From Microvirga sp. (GTDB taxonomy: Bacteria > Pseudomonadota > Alphaproteobacteria > Rhizobiales > Beijerinckiaceae), in the NCBI RefSeq assembly GCF_014699075.1, contig NZ_JACXAB010000001.1, positions 372,001 through 436,000 on the forward strand: 64,000 nt of DNA, in the 5' to 3' direction. Positions 29,288 through 39,488 of this stretch are shown in pieces (the stretch's first letter is position 1; every line of letters starts with the position of its first letter). The position numbers were made by a program, and so were the translations under genes. Below the pieces are notes generated by a model that saw only the letters and a program-made list of their open reading frames with translations, was not told the DNA's origin and did no database searches.

Positions 29288-29406
29288 TCAGAATTCTCAA
29301 TATCGAGGACGATGGGGCCCTGAGCACCTGTGATACCAAACCGGTCGACCTCGAGAGATTGCTTGAGACAATCGGCGCATTGATCCAGGATCGGAGCTTT
29401 CCATGA
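29284..29406 (+). CDS. 40-codon receiver-domain remnant, translationally coupled
   Basis: This GTG-start frame of 40 codons overlaps the kinase stop as GTGA and the cyclase start as ATGA, so all three genes are coupled. The product begins RILNIEDD, like the first strand and acidic pair of a response-regulator receiver. It ends with [15 protein letters not shown], like the Lys-Pro loop and last helix. The roughly 80 residues between, including the phospho-Asp, are missing without loss of frame. It looks like an internally deleted receiver gene kept open by coupling, or a microprotein derived from one. Confidence 0.6.
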   Translation: MIRILNIEDDGALSTCDTKPVDLERLLETIGALIQDRSFP

Positions 29407-30449
29407 CCAACGCCGGCGTCCGCATCCTTGTGGTCGATGACAACGAAGACAACCGGTACACGCTGACGCGAAGGCTTCAACGTGAGGGATGGGCGGATCT
29501 GGCGACAGCTGAGAATGGGCGCGAGGCTCTCACTCTGATTGCCCATGAGCGCTTCGACCTCGTTCTCCTCGATATTATGATGCCCGAGGTCAATGGCTAC
29601 GAAGTCCTGAAGCATCTCAAGACGGACTCGACGACGCGCGACATCCCGGTCCTGATGATTTCCGCCCTATCGGAATTCGAGAGTGTCGTCCGCTGCATTG
29701 AACTCGGAGCCGAGGACTATCTGCCCAAGCCGTTCAACCCGGCGCTCTTGAGAGCACGCGTGAGAGCCTGCCTTGAGAAGAAGAGACTGCACGATCAGGA
29801 ACTCAGCTACCTCACCGAGATCGATCATCAGCGGCGTCGCGCCGAGGCACTTCTTCATGCCATTCTGCCGTCGCAGGCGGTCGACGAGCTTGAGCAGTCC
29901 CAGACCGTGACGCCCCGCCGCCACGATGATGTCGTCGTGTTCTTCGCCGACATCGTCGGATTTACCGCCTATTGCGATCTCCTTGCCCCCGAGGAGATTG
30001 TCGCGAACCTTCATGTGTACGCCTCAAGCTTCGAAGAGATCGCCTCGCAGCATGGCCTCGAGAAGATCAAGACTGTTGGCGACGGATTTCTCGCCACTGC
30101 CGGCCTGCTCCTGCCCAATGCGGATCCGGTGATGGCAAGCGTCAAATGTGCCATGTCGACCATCGCATCGGCCCGTGATCTGCCTCTGCCTTGGGATGTG
30201 CGCGTTGGCATCCACGTCGGCCCTGTTGTTGCGGGCGTCGTCGGGCGGCAGAAATTCAGCTTCGATATCTGGGGGGATACGGTGAATGTCGCCGCACGGC
30301 TCGCCGGGCACGGCAGGCAGAGCGGCATCAATCTGAGCGCTACTGCCTGGGAGCGCATTCGGACGCGTGTCGATGCCGCCCCCCTGGGACCTGTTCTCAT
30401 CAAGGGCAAGGGCGCTATCGACGCCTACAGGATTGCCCCTCCAGGATAG
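29403..30449 (+). CDS. Response regulator with class III adenylate cyclase domain
   Basis: This 348-residue protein has a receiver (about 7-122, phospho-acceptor D57 in LLDIMMP, Lys in LPKPFN) and a short linker. The class III cyclase domain spans about 170-345. Metal ligands are D183 (FADIVGFT) and D227 (VGDG). Purine selectivity residues K223 (KIKTVGD) and D288 (FDIWGD) are the adenylate type. The transition-state residues N295 and R299 (NVAARL) are present. It should make cAMP under control of the upstream hybrid kinase. No cAMP-binding effector is in the window. Confidence 0.9.
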   Translation: MTNAGVRILVVDDNEDNRYTLTRRLQREGWADLATAENGREALTLIAHERFDLVLLDIMMPEVNGYEVLKHLKTDSTTRDIPVLMISALSEFESVVRCIELGAEDYLPKPFNPALLRARVRACLEKKRLHDQELSYLTEIDHQRRRAEALLHAILPSQAVDELEQSQTVTPRRHDDVVVFFADIVGFTAYCDLLAPEEIVANLHVYASSFEEIASQHGLEKIKTVGDGFLATAGLLLPNADPVMASVKCAMSTIASARDLPLPWDVRVGIHVGPVVAGVVGRQKFSFDIWGDTVNVAARLAGHGRQSGINLSATAWERIRTRVDAAPLGPVLIKGKGAIDAYRIAPPG

Positions 30450-30453
30450 ATGA

Positions 30454-30478
30454 GGCGGACGGCTCCTGGCCGTCCGCC
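30454..30478. terminator. Bidirectional hairpin terminator
   Basis: A perfect 10-base GC-rich stem (GGCGGACGGC and its complement) with a 5-base loop fills the 33-base gap between the convergent cyclase gene and lpdA. It can serve both directions, although no long T run is present. Confidence 0.65.
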
Positions 30479-30482
30479 GCTC

Positions 30483-31880
30483 TCAGATATGGAGTTCGCG
30501 CCCGAGTGACTTCAGGGCACTCTCCTGGAAAGCCTCGCCCTGGGTGGGGTGCGCGTGAATGGTGCCGGCGATATCCTCAAGACGTGCCCCCATCTCAACG
30601 GCAAGGCCGAACGCAGCAGAGAGTTCGGACACGCCCTGCCCGACGGCTTGGATGCCGAGAACCAAGTGATTGTCCGCCCGGGCCACGACGCGCACGAAGC
30701 CTTCTTCGCCAAGTTTCGTCATGGCGCGGCCATTCGCTGAGAACGGGAAATGGCCTACCCTGATCTCACCACCGGTCTTCTGAGCCTCGTCCGAGGTCAA
30801 GCCGACGGCGACGATCTCAGGATCGGTGAAGCACACCGCCGGAATGGCTCGCTTGTCCCAGACCCGCTTGTGGCCTGCGATGATCTCGGCCACCATCTCA
30901 CCCTGCGCCATGGCCCGATGGGCCAGCATCGGCTCGCCCGTCACGTCACCGATGGCGTAGATGCCCCGCATCGAGGTCTGGCATTTCTCGTCGATCCGGA
31001 TGAAAGGCCCATCCATATCGAGGACGAGTTCCTCCATCCCCCAGCCTTGCGTCACCGGCCTTCGGCCAACCGTCACGAGAATCCTGTCGGCCGCCAGCGA
31101 CACTTCGGATCCGTTCTCGGTTTCGACCAGAAGAGCGCCACCGGATTTGGTCAGCCCCCTGGCTTTTGCGCGTGTCATGACGTCGATGCCGAGCGCCTGC
31201 AACCTCTTGGACACCGGCCGGGTGAGTTCCGCATCATATTGCGGCAGGATGCGCGCCTGCGCCTCGACGACGGTTACCTTTGCGCCCATCTTGGCGAAGG
31301 CTGTCCCAAGCTCGAGACCGATATAGCCGCCACCGACGACAACCAGCCGCTCCGGAACGGCCGTCAGCGAAAGCGCTTCGGTCGAGGAGATGACGGCTCC
31401 GCCGAATGGCAGGCTGGAGAGTTCGACCGGAGCCGATCCGGTTGCGATCACCACATTCTCGGCTCGGATGATCTGCCGGCCGGTTTCCGTTTCCACCTCG
31501 ACCGTCCTGCCGTCGCGAAACCGCGCCCGGCCTTGGACCATCTTGACCTTGGATTTCTTGAGGAGACCCGACACACCGCTGTTCAACCGGCCTACAACGG
31601 TGTCTTTCCAAGCGATGGTTTGCGACAGATCGATCTCGGGTTTCGTCGTTTTGATCCCGAGCGGGTTCTTCCCCGATGCCAGATGAACAACCCGGTCGTA
31701 TTCCTCAGCGGCATGAATGAGCGCCTTGGATGGAATGCAGCCCACATTGAGACAGGTCCCGCCGGGTTTCCTCTCTTCCACGATGACTGTATCGATGCCG
31801 AGTTGTCCGGCGCGAATGGCGCAGACATAGCCGCCCGGCCCTGCTCCGATGACGAGGAGCTTGCAGGAGATGTCCTTCAT
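30483..31880 (-). CDS. lpdA: Dihydrolipoyl dehydrogenase (E3) of the branched-chain 2-oxoacid dehydrogenase
   Basis: This 465-residue flavoprotein disulfide reductase has an FAD site in LLVIGAGPGGYVCAIRAGQL. The redox disulfide is GGTCLNVGCIPSKALI, the NAD site VVGGGYIGLELGTAF, and the C-terminal His-Glu pair lies in HAHPTQGE. It reoxidises the lipoyl group of E2. ATG 31880 follows GGAGG; the longer frame to 32036 would overlap the E2 gene. It is the last gene of the bkd operon. Confidence 0.92.
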   Translation of the reverse strand: MKDISCKLLVIGAGPGGYVCAIRAGQLGIDTVIVEERKPGGTCLNVGCIPSKALIHAAEEYDRVVHLASGKNPLGIKTTKPEIDLSQTIAWKDTVVGRLNSGVSGLLKKSKVKMVQGRARFRDGRTVEVETETGRQIIRAENVVIATGSAPVELSSLPFGGAVISSTEALSLTAVPERLVVVGGGYIGLELGTAFAKMGAKVTVVEAQARILPQYDAELTRPVSKRLQALGIDVMTRAKARGLTKSGGALLVETENGSEVSLAADRILVTVGRRPVTQGWGMEELVLDMDGPFIRIDEKCQTSMRGIYAIGDVTGEPMLAHRAMAQGEMVAEIIAGHKRVWDKRAIPAVCFTDPEIVAVGLTSDEAQKTGGEIRVGHFPFSANGRAMTKLGEEGFVRVVARADNHLVLGIQAVGQGVSELSAAFGLAVEMGARLEDIAGTIHAHPTQGEAFQESALKSLGRELHI

Positions 31881-31885
31881 TGACG

Positions 31886-33214
31886 TCAAGCCTCCACGAA
31901 GATCATTGCAGGTGTCTCCAGCAGCGTCTTGATACGCTGCACGAAGACCGCCGCATCCCAGCCGTCGATGATCCGGTGATCGAAACTGGAGGACAGATTC
32001 ATCATCTTGCGGGGAACGAACGTCGAACCATCCCAAACAGGCCGTACCATGATCTTATTGACGCCGACGATGGCAACCTCGGGATAGTTGATCACCGGTG
32101 TCGTGACGATGCCACCCATTGCGCCGAGCGACGTGATGGTGATCGTCGAGCCGCTCAATTCCTCTCGGGTGGCGAGACCGGCTTTGGCGGCTTCAGACAG
32201 GCGGGTCAACTCCGTGGCGCAGCCCCAGATATCCCGCGCTTCCGCATGCCGGACGACGGGCACCATCAGGCCTGAACCGGTCTGGGTGGCAATGCCGATA
32301 TGAACGCCGCCGTGCTGATGAACGACGCCCGCCTCGTCGTCATAGATGGCGTTCAAATGCGGTTGTTCGGCGATGGCCTTGACCATGGCGCGCATCAGGA
32401 AGGGCAGCAGGGTCAGCTTGGGTCTGTCGGATCGTTTGGTTGCGTTGAGTGTCGTCCGCAGGTCTTCAAGGGCGGTGACATCCACCTCTTCGACATAGGT
32501 GATATGCGGGATGCGCGATTTCGCAATCGCCATCTTCTCCGCAATCTTGCGGCGCAGCCCAATCACTTTGACATGTTGGACGGATGTATCCTGAACCAGG
32601 CCCTGGGCTTTGGTGACCTGCGGGCCGTGGGTGAGGAACGCGTCCAGATCTTCATGGGTGATCCGGCCGGCGGGTCCGGAGCCTGGAACCTGCCTCAGGT
32701 CGATCCCGGCTTCGCGGGCCCGCAGACGGACCGCCGGCGAAGCGACCGGCTTTTCACCTTCGGTGCGCGGGACGGAGGGGCGGTGTACTCTCACGGGCGG
32801 GCTTTTCGGAACCTCGACAGGTTGAGGCCGGGGCGCTTCCCTCGCCTGCTTCTCGACAACGGCCTCCGAGGTTTTGACCGCGCCATCGGCCTGCGCCTCG
32901 ATATCCTTCGGCCGTGACGGTGCCTCAGGTGCCTTATCGGATGTGTCGAGATCGTAGGCAGCGCCCGCCTCATCTCCTGTCTTCAAGCGGATCAGGGGAG
33001 ATCCGATCGCGACCACGTCTCCGATGTCCGCGCCGAGCCACAGAACCTCTCCATCGACGGGAGAGGGAATCTCCACCGTCGCCTTGTCGGTCATCACGGC
33101 TGCGAGCAAGGCGTCCTCGCGCACAAGATCGCCGACCTTGACGTGCCATTCCACGAGTTCGGCCTCAGCGATTCCCTCGCCCACATCGGGCATCTTGATC
33201 AGGTGCTCACTCAT
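31886..33214 (-). CDS. bkdB: Branched-chain 2-oxoacid dehydrogenase E2, dihydrolipoamide acyltransferase
   Basis: This 442-residue protein has one N-terminal lipoyl domain with the lipoylated Lys in VMTDKATVEIPSPVDG (near residue 43). A Pro/Ala-rich linker follows, then a peripheral subunit-binding domain (AVRLRAREAGIDLRQVPGSG). The catalytic domain ends in SFDHRIIDGWDAA, with the HxxxDG motif. It transfers the branched acyl group to CoA. ATG 33214 follows GGAGG, one base after the E1beta stop. Confidence 0.92.
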   Translation of the reverse strand: MSEHLIKMPDVGEGIAEAELVEWHVKVGDLVREDALLAAVMTDKATVEIPSPVDGEVLWLGADIGDVVAIGSPLIRLKTGDEAGAAYDLDTSDKAPEAPSRPKDIEAQADGAVKTSEAVVEKQAREAPRPQPVEVPKSPPVRVHRPSVPRTEGEKPVASPAVRLRAREAGIDLRQVPGSGPAGRITHEDLDAFLTHGPQVTKAQGLVQDTSVQHVKVIGLRRKIAEKMAIAKSRIPHITYVEEVDVTALEDLRTTLNATKRSDRPKLTLLPFLMRAMVKAIAEQPHLNAIYDDEAGVVHQHGGVHIGIATQTGSGLMVPVVRHAEARDIWGCATELTRLSEAAKAGLATREELSGSTITITSLGAMGGIVTTPVINYPEVAIVGVNKIMVRPVWDGSTFVPRKMMNLSSSFDHRIIDGWDAAVFVQRIKTLLETPAMIFVEA

Positions 33215-33215
33215 G

Positions 33216-34229
33216 TTAGGCCTCCACCGTCTCGATAAGCGCGCGACCGACCCGAGCAGGCCCTGGGAAGTAATCCCATTCCTGCGCATGCGGATAAGGC
33301 GTGTCCCATCCGGTCACGCGCGCAATCGGCGCCTCGAGTTGAAAGAAGCAGGCTTCCTGAACGAGTGCCGCCAGCTCCGCTCCGAATCCCGATGTGAGCG
33401 TCGCCTCATGGACGATCACGCAACGGCCCGTCTTCCGAATGGACGCAACGATCGTCTCCATGTCGAGGGGAAGCAGGGTGCGCAGATCGATGATCTCCGC
33501 GTCGACCCCTGTCTCCGCTGCAGCAGCCTGCGCGACGTACACCATCGTCCCGTAGGCCAGCACGGTCACGGCTGCCCCCTCACGCACGATGGATGCCTTG
33601 CCGAGCGGCAATGTGAAATGTCCGCTCGGAACCTCTCCGAGATCGTGCTTCGACCACGGCGTGATCGGACGGTCGTGATGGCCATCGAACGGCCCGTTGT
33701 AGAGCCGTTTCGGCTCCAGGAAGATCACCGGATCGGGATCCTCGATGGCCGCGATGAGCAGGCCTTTGGCATCGTGCGGATTTGACGGCACGACAGTCTT
33801 CAACCCGGACACATGGGTGAACAGGGCTTCGGGGCTCTGACTGTGGGTCTGCCCACCGAAAATTCCGCCACCGGTCGGCATGCGGACAACGAGCGGACAG
33901 GTGAACTCGCCGTTCGACCGGTACCGCAGGCGCGCTGCCTCCGACACGATTTGGTCATAGGCCGGATACATGTAATCGGCGAACTGAATCTCGATGCAGG
34001 GATGAAGCCCGTAAGCCGCCATGCCGATGGCGGCTCCCACGATGCCTGCTTCGTTGATTGGGGCATCGAAGCAGCGGGTCTTCCCGTATTTCTGCTGCAG
34101 GCCTGCCGTGCAGCGGAAGACGCCGCCGAAATAGCCGACATCCTCGCCGAAGACGACGACGCGTTCGTCACGCGCCATCATCACGTCCATCGCGTCCCGG
34201 ATGGCTTCGATCATCGTCATGCGTGCCAT
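33216..34229 (-). CDS. bkdA2: Branched-chain 2-oxoacid dehydrogenase E1 beta subunit
   Basis: This 337-residue E1beta has the transketolase-like pyrimidine-binding domain (VVVFGEDVGYFGGVFRCTAG) and a C-terminal transketolase domain (RTLLPLDMETIVASIRKTGR). It pairs with the E1alpha encoded 3 bases upstream to form the thiamine diphosphate-dependent decarboxylase for the oxoacids of Val, Leu and Ile. The branched-chain type is supported by gene order and by similarity to BkdA2 rather than to the pyruvate enzyme. Confidence 0.92.
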   Translation of the reverse strand: MARMTMIEAIRDAMDVMMARDERVVVFGEDVGYFGGVFRCTAGLQQKYGKTRCFDAPINEAGIVGAAIGMAAYGLHPCIEIQFADYMYPAYDQIVSEAARLRYRSNGEFTCPLVVRMPTGGGIFGGQTHSQSPEALFTHVSGLKTVVPSNPHDAKGLLIAAIEDPDPVIFLEPKRLYNGPFDGHHDRPITPWSKHDLGEVPSGHFTLPLGKASIVREGAAVTVLAYGTMVYVAQAAAAETGVDAEIIDLRTLLPLDMETIVASIRKTGRCVIVHEATLTSGFGAELAALVQEACFFQLEAPIARVTGWDTPYPHAQEWDYFPGPARVGRALIETVEA

Positions 34230-34232
34230 GGA

Positions 34233-36298
<2,066 letters not shown>

Positions 36299-36302
36299 AT
36301 CT

Positions 36303-36314
36303 CTAACATGTTAG
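36303..36314. promoter_or_regulatory. GntR operator palindrome
   Basis: This is a perfect 12-base palindrome CTAACATGTTAG in the 125-base divergent region between the GntR gene and dctP. Its size and position suit autoregulation and control of the divergent TRAP operon. Confidence 0.6.
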
Positions 36315-36423
36315 CTCAACCGATGGGCAAAAGCCACAAGCTTGTCGGGTGCCTCCGGCGAGATCACCACTCGCCGATCATCACGAGCCGGCCGCAGAGC
36401 CGGGCTTCTTCGGAGGAACGCCT

Positions 36424-37419
36424 ATGCCATCTTTGACCCGCCGCCTAGCTTTCGGCCTTATCGCGGCCGCAACCATCGCCCTCCCCGCCCTTCCGGCAAG
36501 TGCCCAGACCAAGCTCAAATGGGCTCACGTCTACGAGACGTCGGAGCCCTATCACAAATGGGCCCTCTGGGCCGGCGAGGAGCTTAAGAAGCGGACCAAC
36601 GGCAAGTACACGATCGAGGTCTTCCCGGCCTCGTCGCTCGGCAAGGAGAGCGACATCAACGAGGGCCTGTCCCTCGGCACGGTCGACATCATCTATACCG
36701 GCCAGCTCTTTGCCGGCCGTGCCCATGGGCCGGTCGCCATCGGCGGCGCCCCCTACATGTTCCGGGACTTCGGCCACTGGAATGCCTTCCGGAAGTCCGA
36801 TCTCTTCAAGGAGCTTGGCCAGGGATACGAGAAGAAGACCGGGCATCGGGTCGTGAGCCTCACCTATTACGGCGAGCGGCATGTGACGGCCAACAAGGAC
36901 ATCACCAAGCCCGAGGACATGAAGGGTGTGAAGATCCGCGTGCCCGATGCGCCGCTCTACACAATGTTCCCAAGGGCCGTCGGCGCGAATCCGACGCCGA
37001 TTGCCTTCGCGGAGGTCTACCTGGCGCTCTCGCAAGGCGTGGTTGATGCGCAGGAGAACCCGCTCGTCACCATCCAGGCCAAGAAGTTCCATGAGGTCCA
37101 GAAGAACATCGTGCTGACCGGGCACATCACGGATGCCCTTCTCAGCATCGTTTCCGGCGGCACGATGAAACGCCTCTCAGCCGAGGAGCAGAAAGCCTTG
37201 ACCGAGGTTCTGCAGGAGGCGGCCGACAAGTGCACCGACGACATCGCCAAGATGGAGAAGGAGCTTGTCGAATGGTTCAAGGGCCAGGGCAAGAACGTGG
37301 TGACGGTGGATCGGGCGCCGTTCCGTGAAGCGGTGGTCAAGATGCACATGGGTTCTGATGCCACCTGGGATAAGGCAGTCTACGACCGTCTCCAGGCGAT
37401 CAAGGCAGCCACCAACTAG
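36424..37419 (+). CDS. dctP: TRAP transporter solute receptor, DctP family
   Basis: This 331-residue periplasmic receptor has a signal peptide (RRLAFGLIAAATIALPALPASAQ) and the DctP fold. Landmarks are LKWAHVYETSEPYHKWALWA and MKGVKIRVPDAPLYTMFPRA, the latter holding the carboxylate-binding Arg. FAEVYLALSQGVVDAQENP follows. ATG 36424 follows GGAGGAA. It is the first gene of dctP-dctQ-dctM-uxaA. The UxaA neighbour suggests an aldonate, uronate or aldarate as ligand. Confidence 0.92.
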   Translation: MPSLTRRLAFGLIAAATIALPALPASAQTKLKWAHVYETSEPYHKWALWAGEELKKRTNGKYTIEVFPASSLGKESDINEGLSLGTVDIIYTGQLFAGRAHGPVAIGGAPYMFRDFGHWNAFRKSDLFKELGQGYEKKTGHRVVSLTYYGERHVTANKDITKPEDMKGVKIRVPDAPLYTMFPRAVGANPTPIAFAEVYLALSQGVVDAQENPLVTIQAKKFHEVQKNIVLTGHITDALLSIVSGGTMKRLSAEEQKALTEVLQEAADKCTDDIAKMEKELVEWFKGQGKNVVTVDRAPFREAVVKMHMGSDATWDKAVYDRLQAIKAATN

Positions 37420-37429
37420 CACGATCCTC

Positions 37430-37458
37430 GAGGCTCCCTTCCTCGTGGAGGGAGCCTC
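37430..37458 (+). terminator. Hairpin between dctP and dctQ
   Basis: A perfect 10-base stem (GAGGCTCCCT and its complement) with a 9-base loop starts 10 bases past the dctP stop. There is no T run. It probably stabilises or partly ends the dctP message, so that more receptor than permease is made. Confidence 0.6.
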
Positions 37459-37496
37459 ACACTTCTCATTGAGAAAAGCTGGAACGAAGGCCCACG

Positions 37497-38099
37497 ATGC
37501 AGAACACCCAGGCCCCTGCCATCAACGAAGCGAGGACCGATGCGGCTCCTTCGGGAGACATCCATCAGGAGATGGATGAACTCTTCGAACAATGGCGCGA
37601 GGAGGAGGCCCATGTAGACCTCTCCGATCGTCGGTGGTCGGATGTGTTGGTCTTTGGGATCTTCTGGATCCTGTTCGGGATCGTCTTTCTGCAGTTCTTC
37701 ACCCGTTATGTTCTGAACAACTCGCTGGGATGGACGGAGGAAATAGCCCGGTATTTTCTCATCCTGATCACCTTTGTCGGGTCGGTCACGGCCATGCGCA
37801 AGGGTTCGCACATCGCCGTCGAGGCGCTTCTGATCTATGTTCCCCGCGAAGCGAGGCACTGGACCCTTGTTGCGGTGGACGGCCTCGTCGCCCTCTTCTG
37901 CGGCGCCATGGCGTGGTATGCCTATCAGCTCGGCGCACTCGCTCCAGGCTACATGGTCTCGATCGATATTCCGAAAAGCTACCTGTATTGGGCGGTGTCT
38001 GCGGCCCTGGCCGGCGTGACCGTGCACGCGGCCTTACGATTTCTGCGACGCCTGCGCCGCCGTGAGGCGGATGCCCCTCACAGCCTGACAATCGACTGA
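37497..38099 (+). CDS. dctQ: TRAP transporter small membrane subunit, DctQ family
   Basis: This 200-residue protein has a soluble N-terminal extension of about 45 residues and four hydrophobic helices (for example VLVFGIFWILFGIVFLQFF and YFLILITFVGSVTAM). The DctQ landmark LGWTEEIARY lies near residue 80. It works with DctM as the sodium-driven permease. It lies 15 bases upstream of dctM. Confidence 0.9.
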   Translation: MQNTQAPAINEARTDAAPSGDIHQEMDELFEQWREEEAHVDLSDRRWSDVLVFGIFWILFGIVFLQFFTRYVLNNSLGWTEEIARYFLILITFVGSVTAMRKGSHIAVEALLIYVPREARHWTLVAVDGLVALFCGAMAWYAYQLGALAPGYMVSIDIPKSYLYWAVSAALAGVTVHAALRFLRRLRRREADAPHSLTID

Positions 38100-38114
38100 G
38101 GGCGGATATCTACC

Positions 38115-39470
38115 ATGCTCATTACCCTGATGCTTGTTGCCCTCCTGATCATGATCGTCATCGGCGTCCCGATCGCGGTGGCTTTGGCAGGATCCTCACT
38201 CCTGTTCCTTTTCATCGGAAACATCACGGGTGAGATCACGACCCCGGTGATCACGGTGATTCACCGGATGGTGAACGGTGTCGATTCCTTCCCCCTGCTG
38301 GCGGTGCCCTTCTTCATCATGGCCGGAAACCTGATGAACTCCGCCGGCATCACCAAGCAAATCTACGACTTTGCCGTCGCGGCTGTCGGCTGGCTGAAGG
38401 GCGGCCTTGGCCACGTGAACGTCGCCGGCTCCGTTATCTTCGCCGGAATGTCGGGCACAGCCGTGGCGGATGCAGGCGGCCTTGGAACGATCGAGATCAA
38501 GGCCATGCGCGATCATGGCTACGACACGAAGTTCGCCGTGGGTCTCACTGCGGCGTCATCGACCATCGGACCCATCATTCCGCCGTCTCTGCCGCTTGTC
38601 ATCTACGGTGTGGTTGCCAACGCGTCGATCAATGCACTCTTCGTCGCAGGCATCGTTCCTGGCTTGATCATGGCGCTCTTCATGTCGGCCACTGTGGCTC
38701 TCTATGCCCATTACTATGGGATCGGGCGCGATGCGAAGTTCGAGTTCAGGCGTCTCGGGCGCTCCTTTGTCAATGCGTTCCTACCTCTCCTCACGCCCGC
38801 CATCATCATCGGCGGTATGAGCTTCGGCCTGTTCACGCCCACGGAAGCGGCGGTCTTCGCCTGCGCCTATGCGCTCCTGCTATCGACCGTGATCCACCGC
38901 GGCTTCAACATGGTGCTTGCCGCGCGCGGACAGCGGCCCCGCTATTCGGTGCTGAGCCTGCGCCAGTTCATCCGTGTGACCATGGACACGGTTGAGACGA
39001 CGGCCGTGGTGCTTCTCATTGTGGCAGGAGCCTCGATCTTCGGCTGGGTGCTGACCACAACCCGCACCACCGACGCTCTCGGCGAATGGATCATCACCTA
39101 TGCGGCCGATCCGATCACCTTCCTGATCCTGGTGAACGTCTTTCTGCTGATCGTCGGCTGCTTCATGGAGACGATTGCAGCCATCACCATTCTGACCCCC
39201 GTGCTGCTGCCGGTTGCCGTCAAGCTCGGCATCGATCCGGTTCACTTTGGCCTCATCATGGTCCTCAACCTGATGATCGGGTTGCTCACGCCTCCGGTCG
39301 GAATGGTTCTGTATGTGCTCACCCGCGTGGCGAACATCTCCTTCGAGGAATGCATGAAGGCCTGTGCCCCTTGGCTGGTGCCCTTGCTTCTCGTTCTTTT
39401 CCTCATCACCTTTGTCCCTGAAACCGTCCTTTGGCTGCCGCAATTCCTCAAGGAAAACGGCTACCTCTGA
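38115..39470 (+). CDS. dctM: TRAP transporter large permease, DctM family
   Basis: This 451-residue integral membrane protein has about 12 helices. DctM signatures are FPLLAVPFFIMAGNLMNSAG and VIFAGMSGTAVADAGGLGTI near residue 110. LTPPVGMVLYVLTRVANISF lies near the C-terminus. It carries the sugar acid across the inner membrane together with DctQ and DctP. It lies 18 bases upstream of the chosen uxaA start. Confidence 0.92.
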   Translation: MLITLMLVALLIMIVIGVPIAVALAGSSLLFLFIGNITGEITTPVITVIHRMVNGVDSFPLLAVPFFIMAGNLMNSAGITKQIYDFAVAAVGWLKGGLGHVNVAGSVIFAGMSGTAVADAGGLGTIEIKAMRDHGYDTKFAVGLTAASSTIGPIIPPSLPLVIYGVVANASINALFVAGIVPGLIMALFMSATVALYAHYYGIGRDAKFEFRRLGRSFVNAFLPLLTPAIIIGGMSFGLFTPTEAAVFACAYALLLSTVIHRGFNMVLAARGQRPRYSVLSLRQFIRVTMDTVETTAVVLLIVAGASIFGWVLTTTRTTDALGEWIITYAADPITFLILVNVFLLIVGCFMETIAAITILTPVLLPVAVKLGIDPVHFGLIMVLNLMIGLLTPPVGMVLYVLTRVANISFEECMKACAPWLVPLLLVLFLITFVPETVLWLPQFLKENGYL

Positions 39471-39488
39471 TTTTGAAAAGTGATTGCC

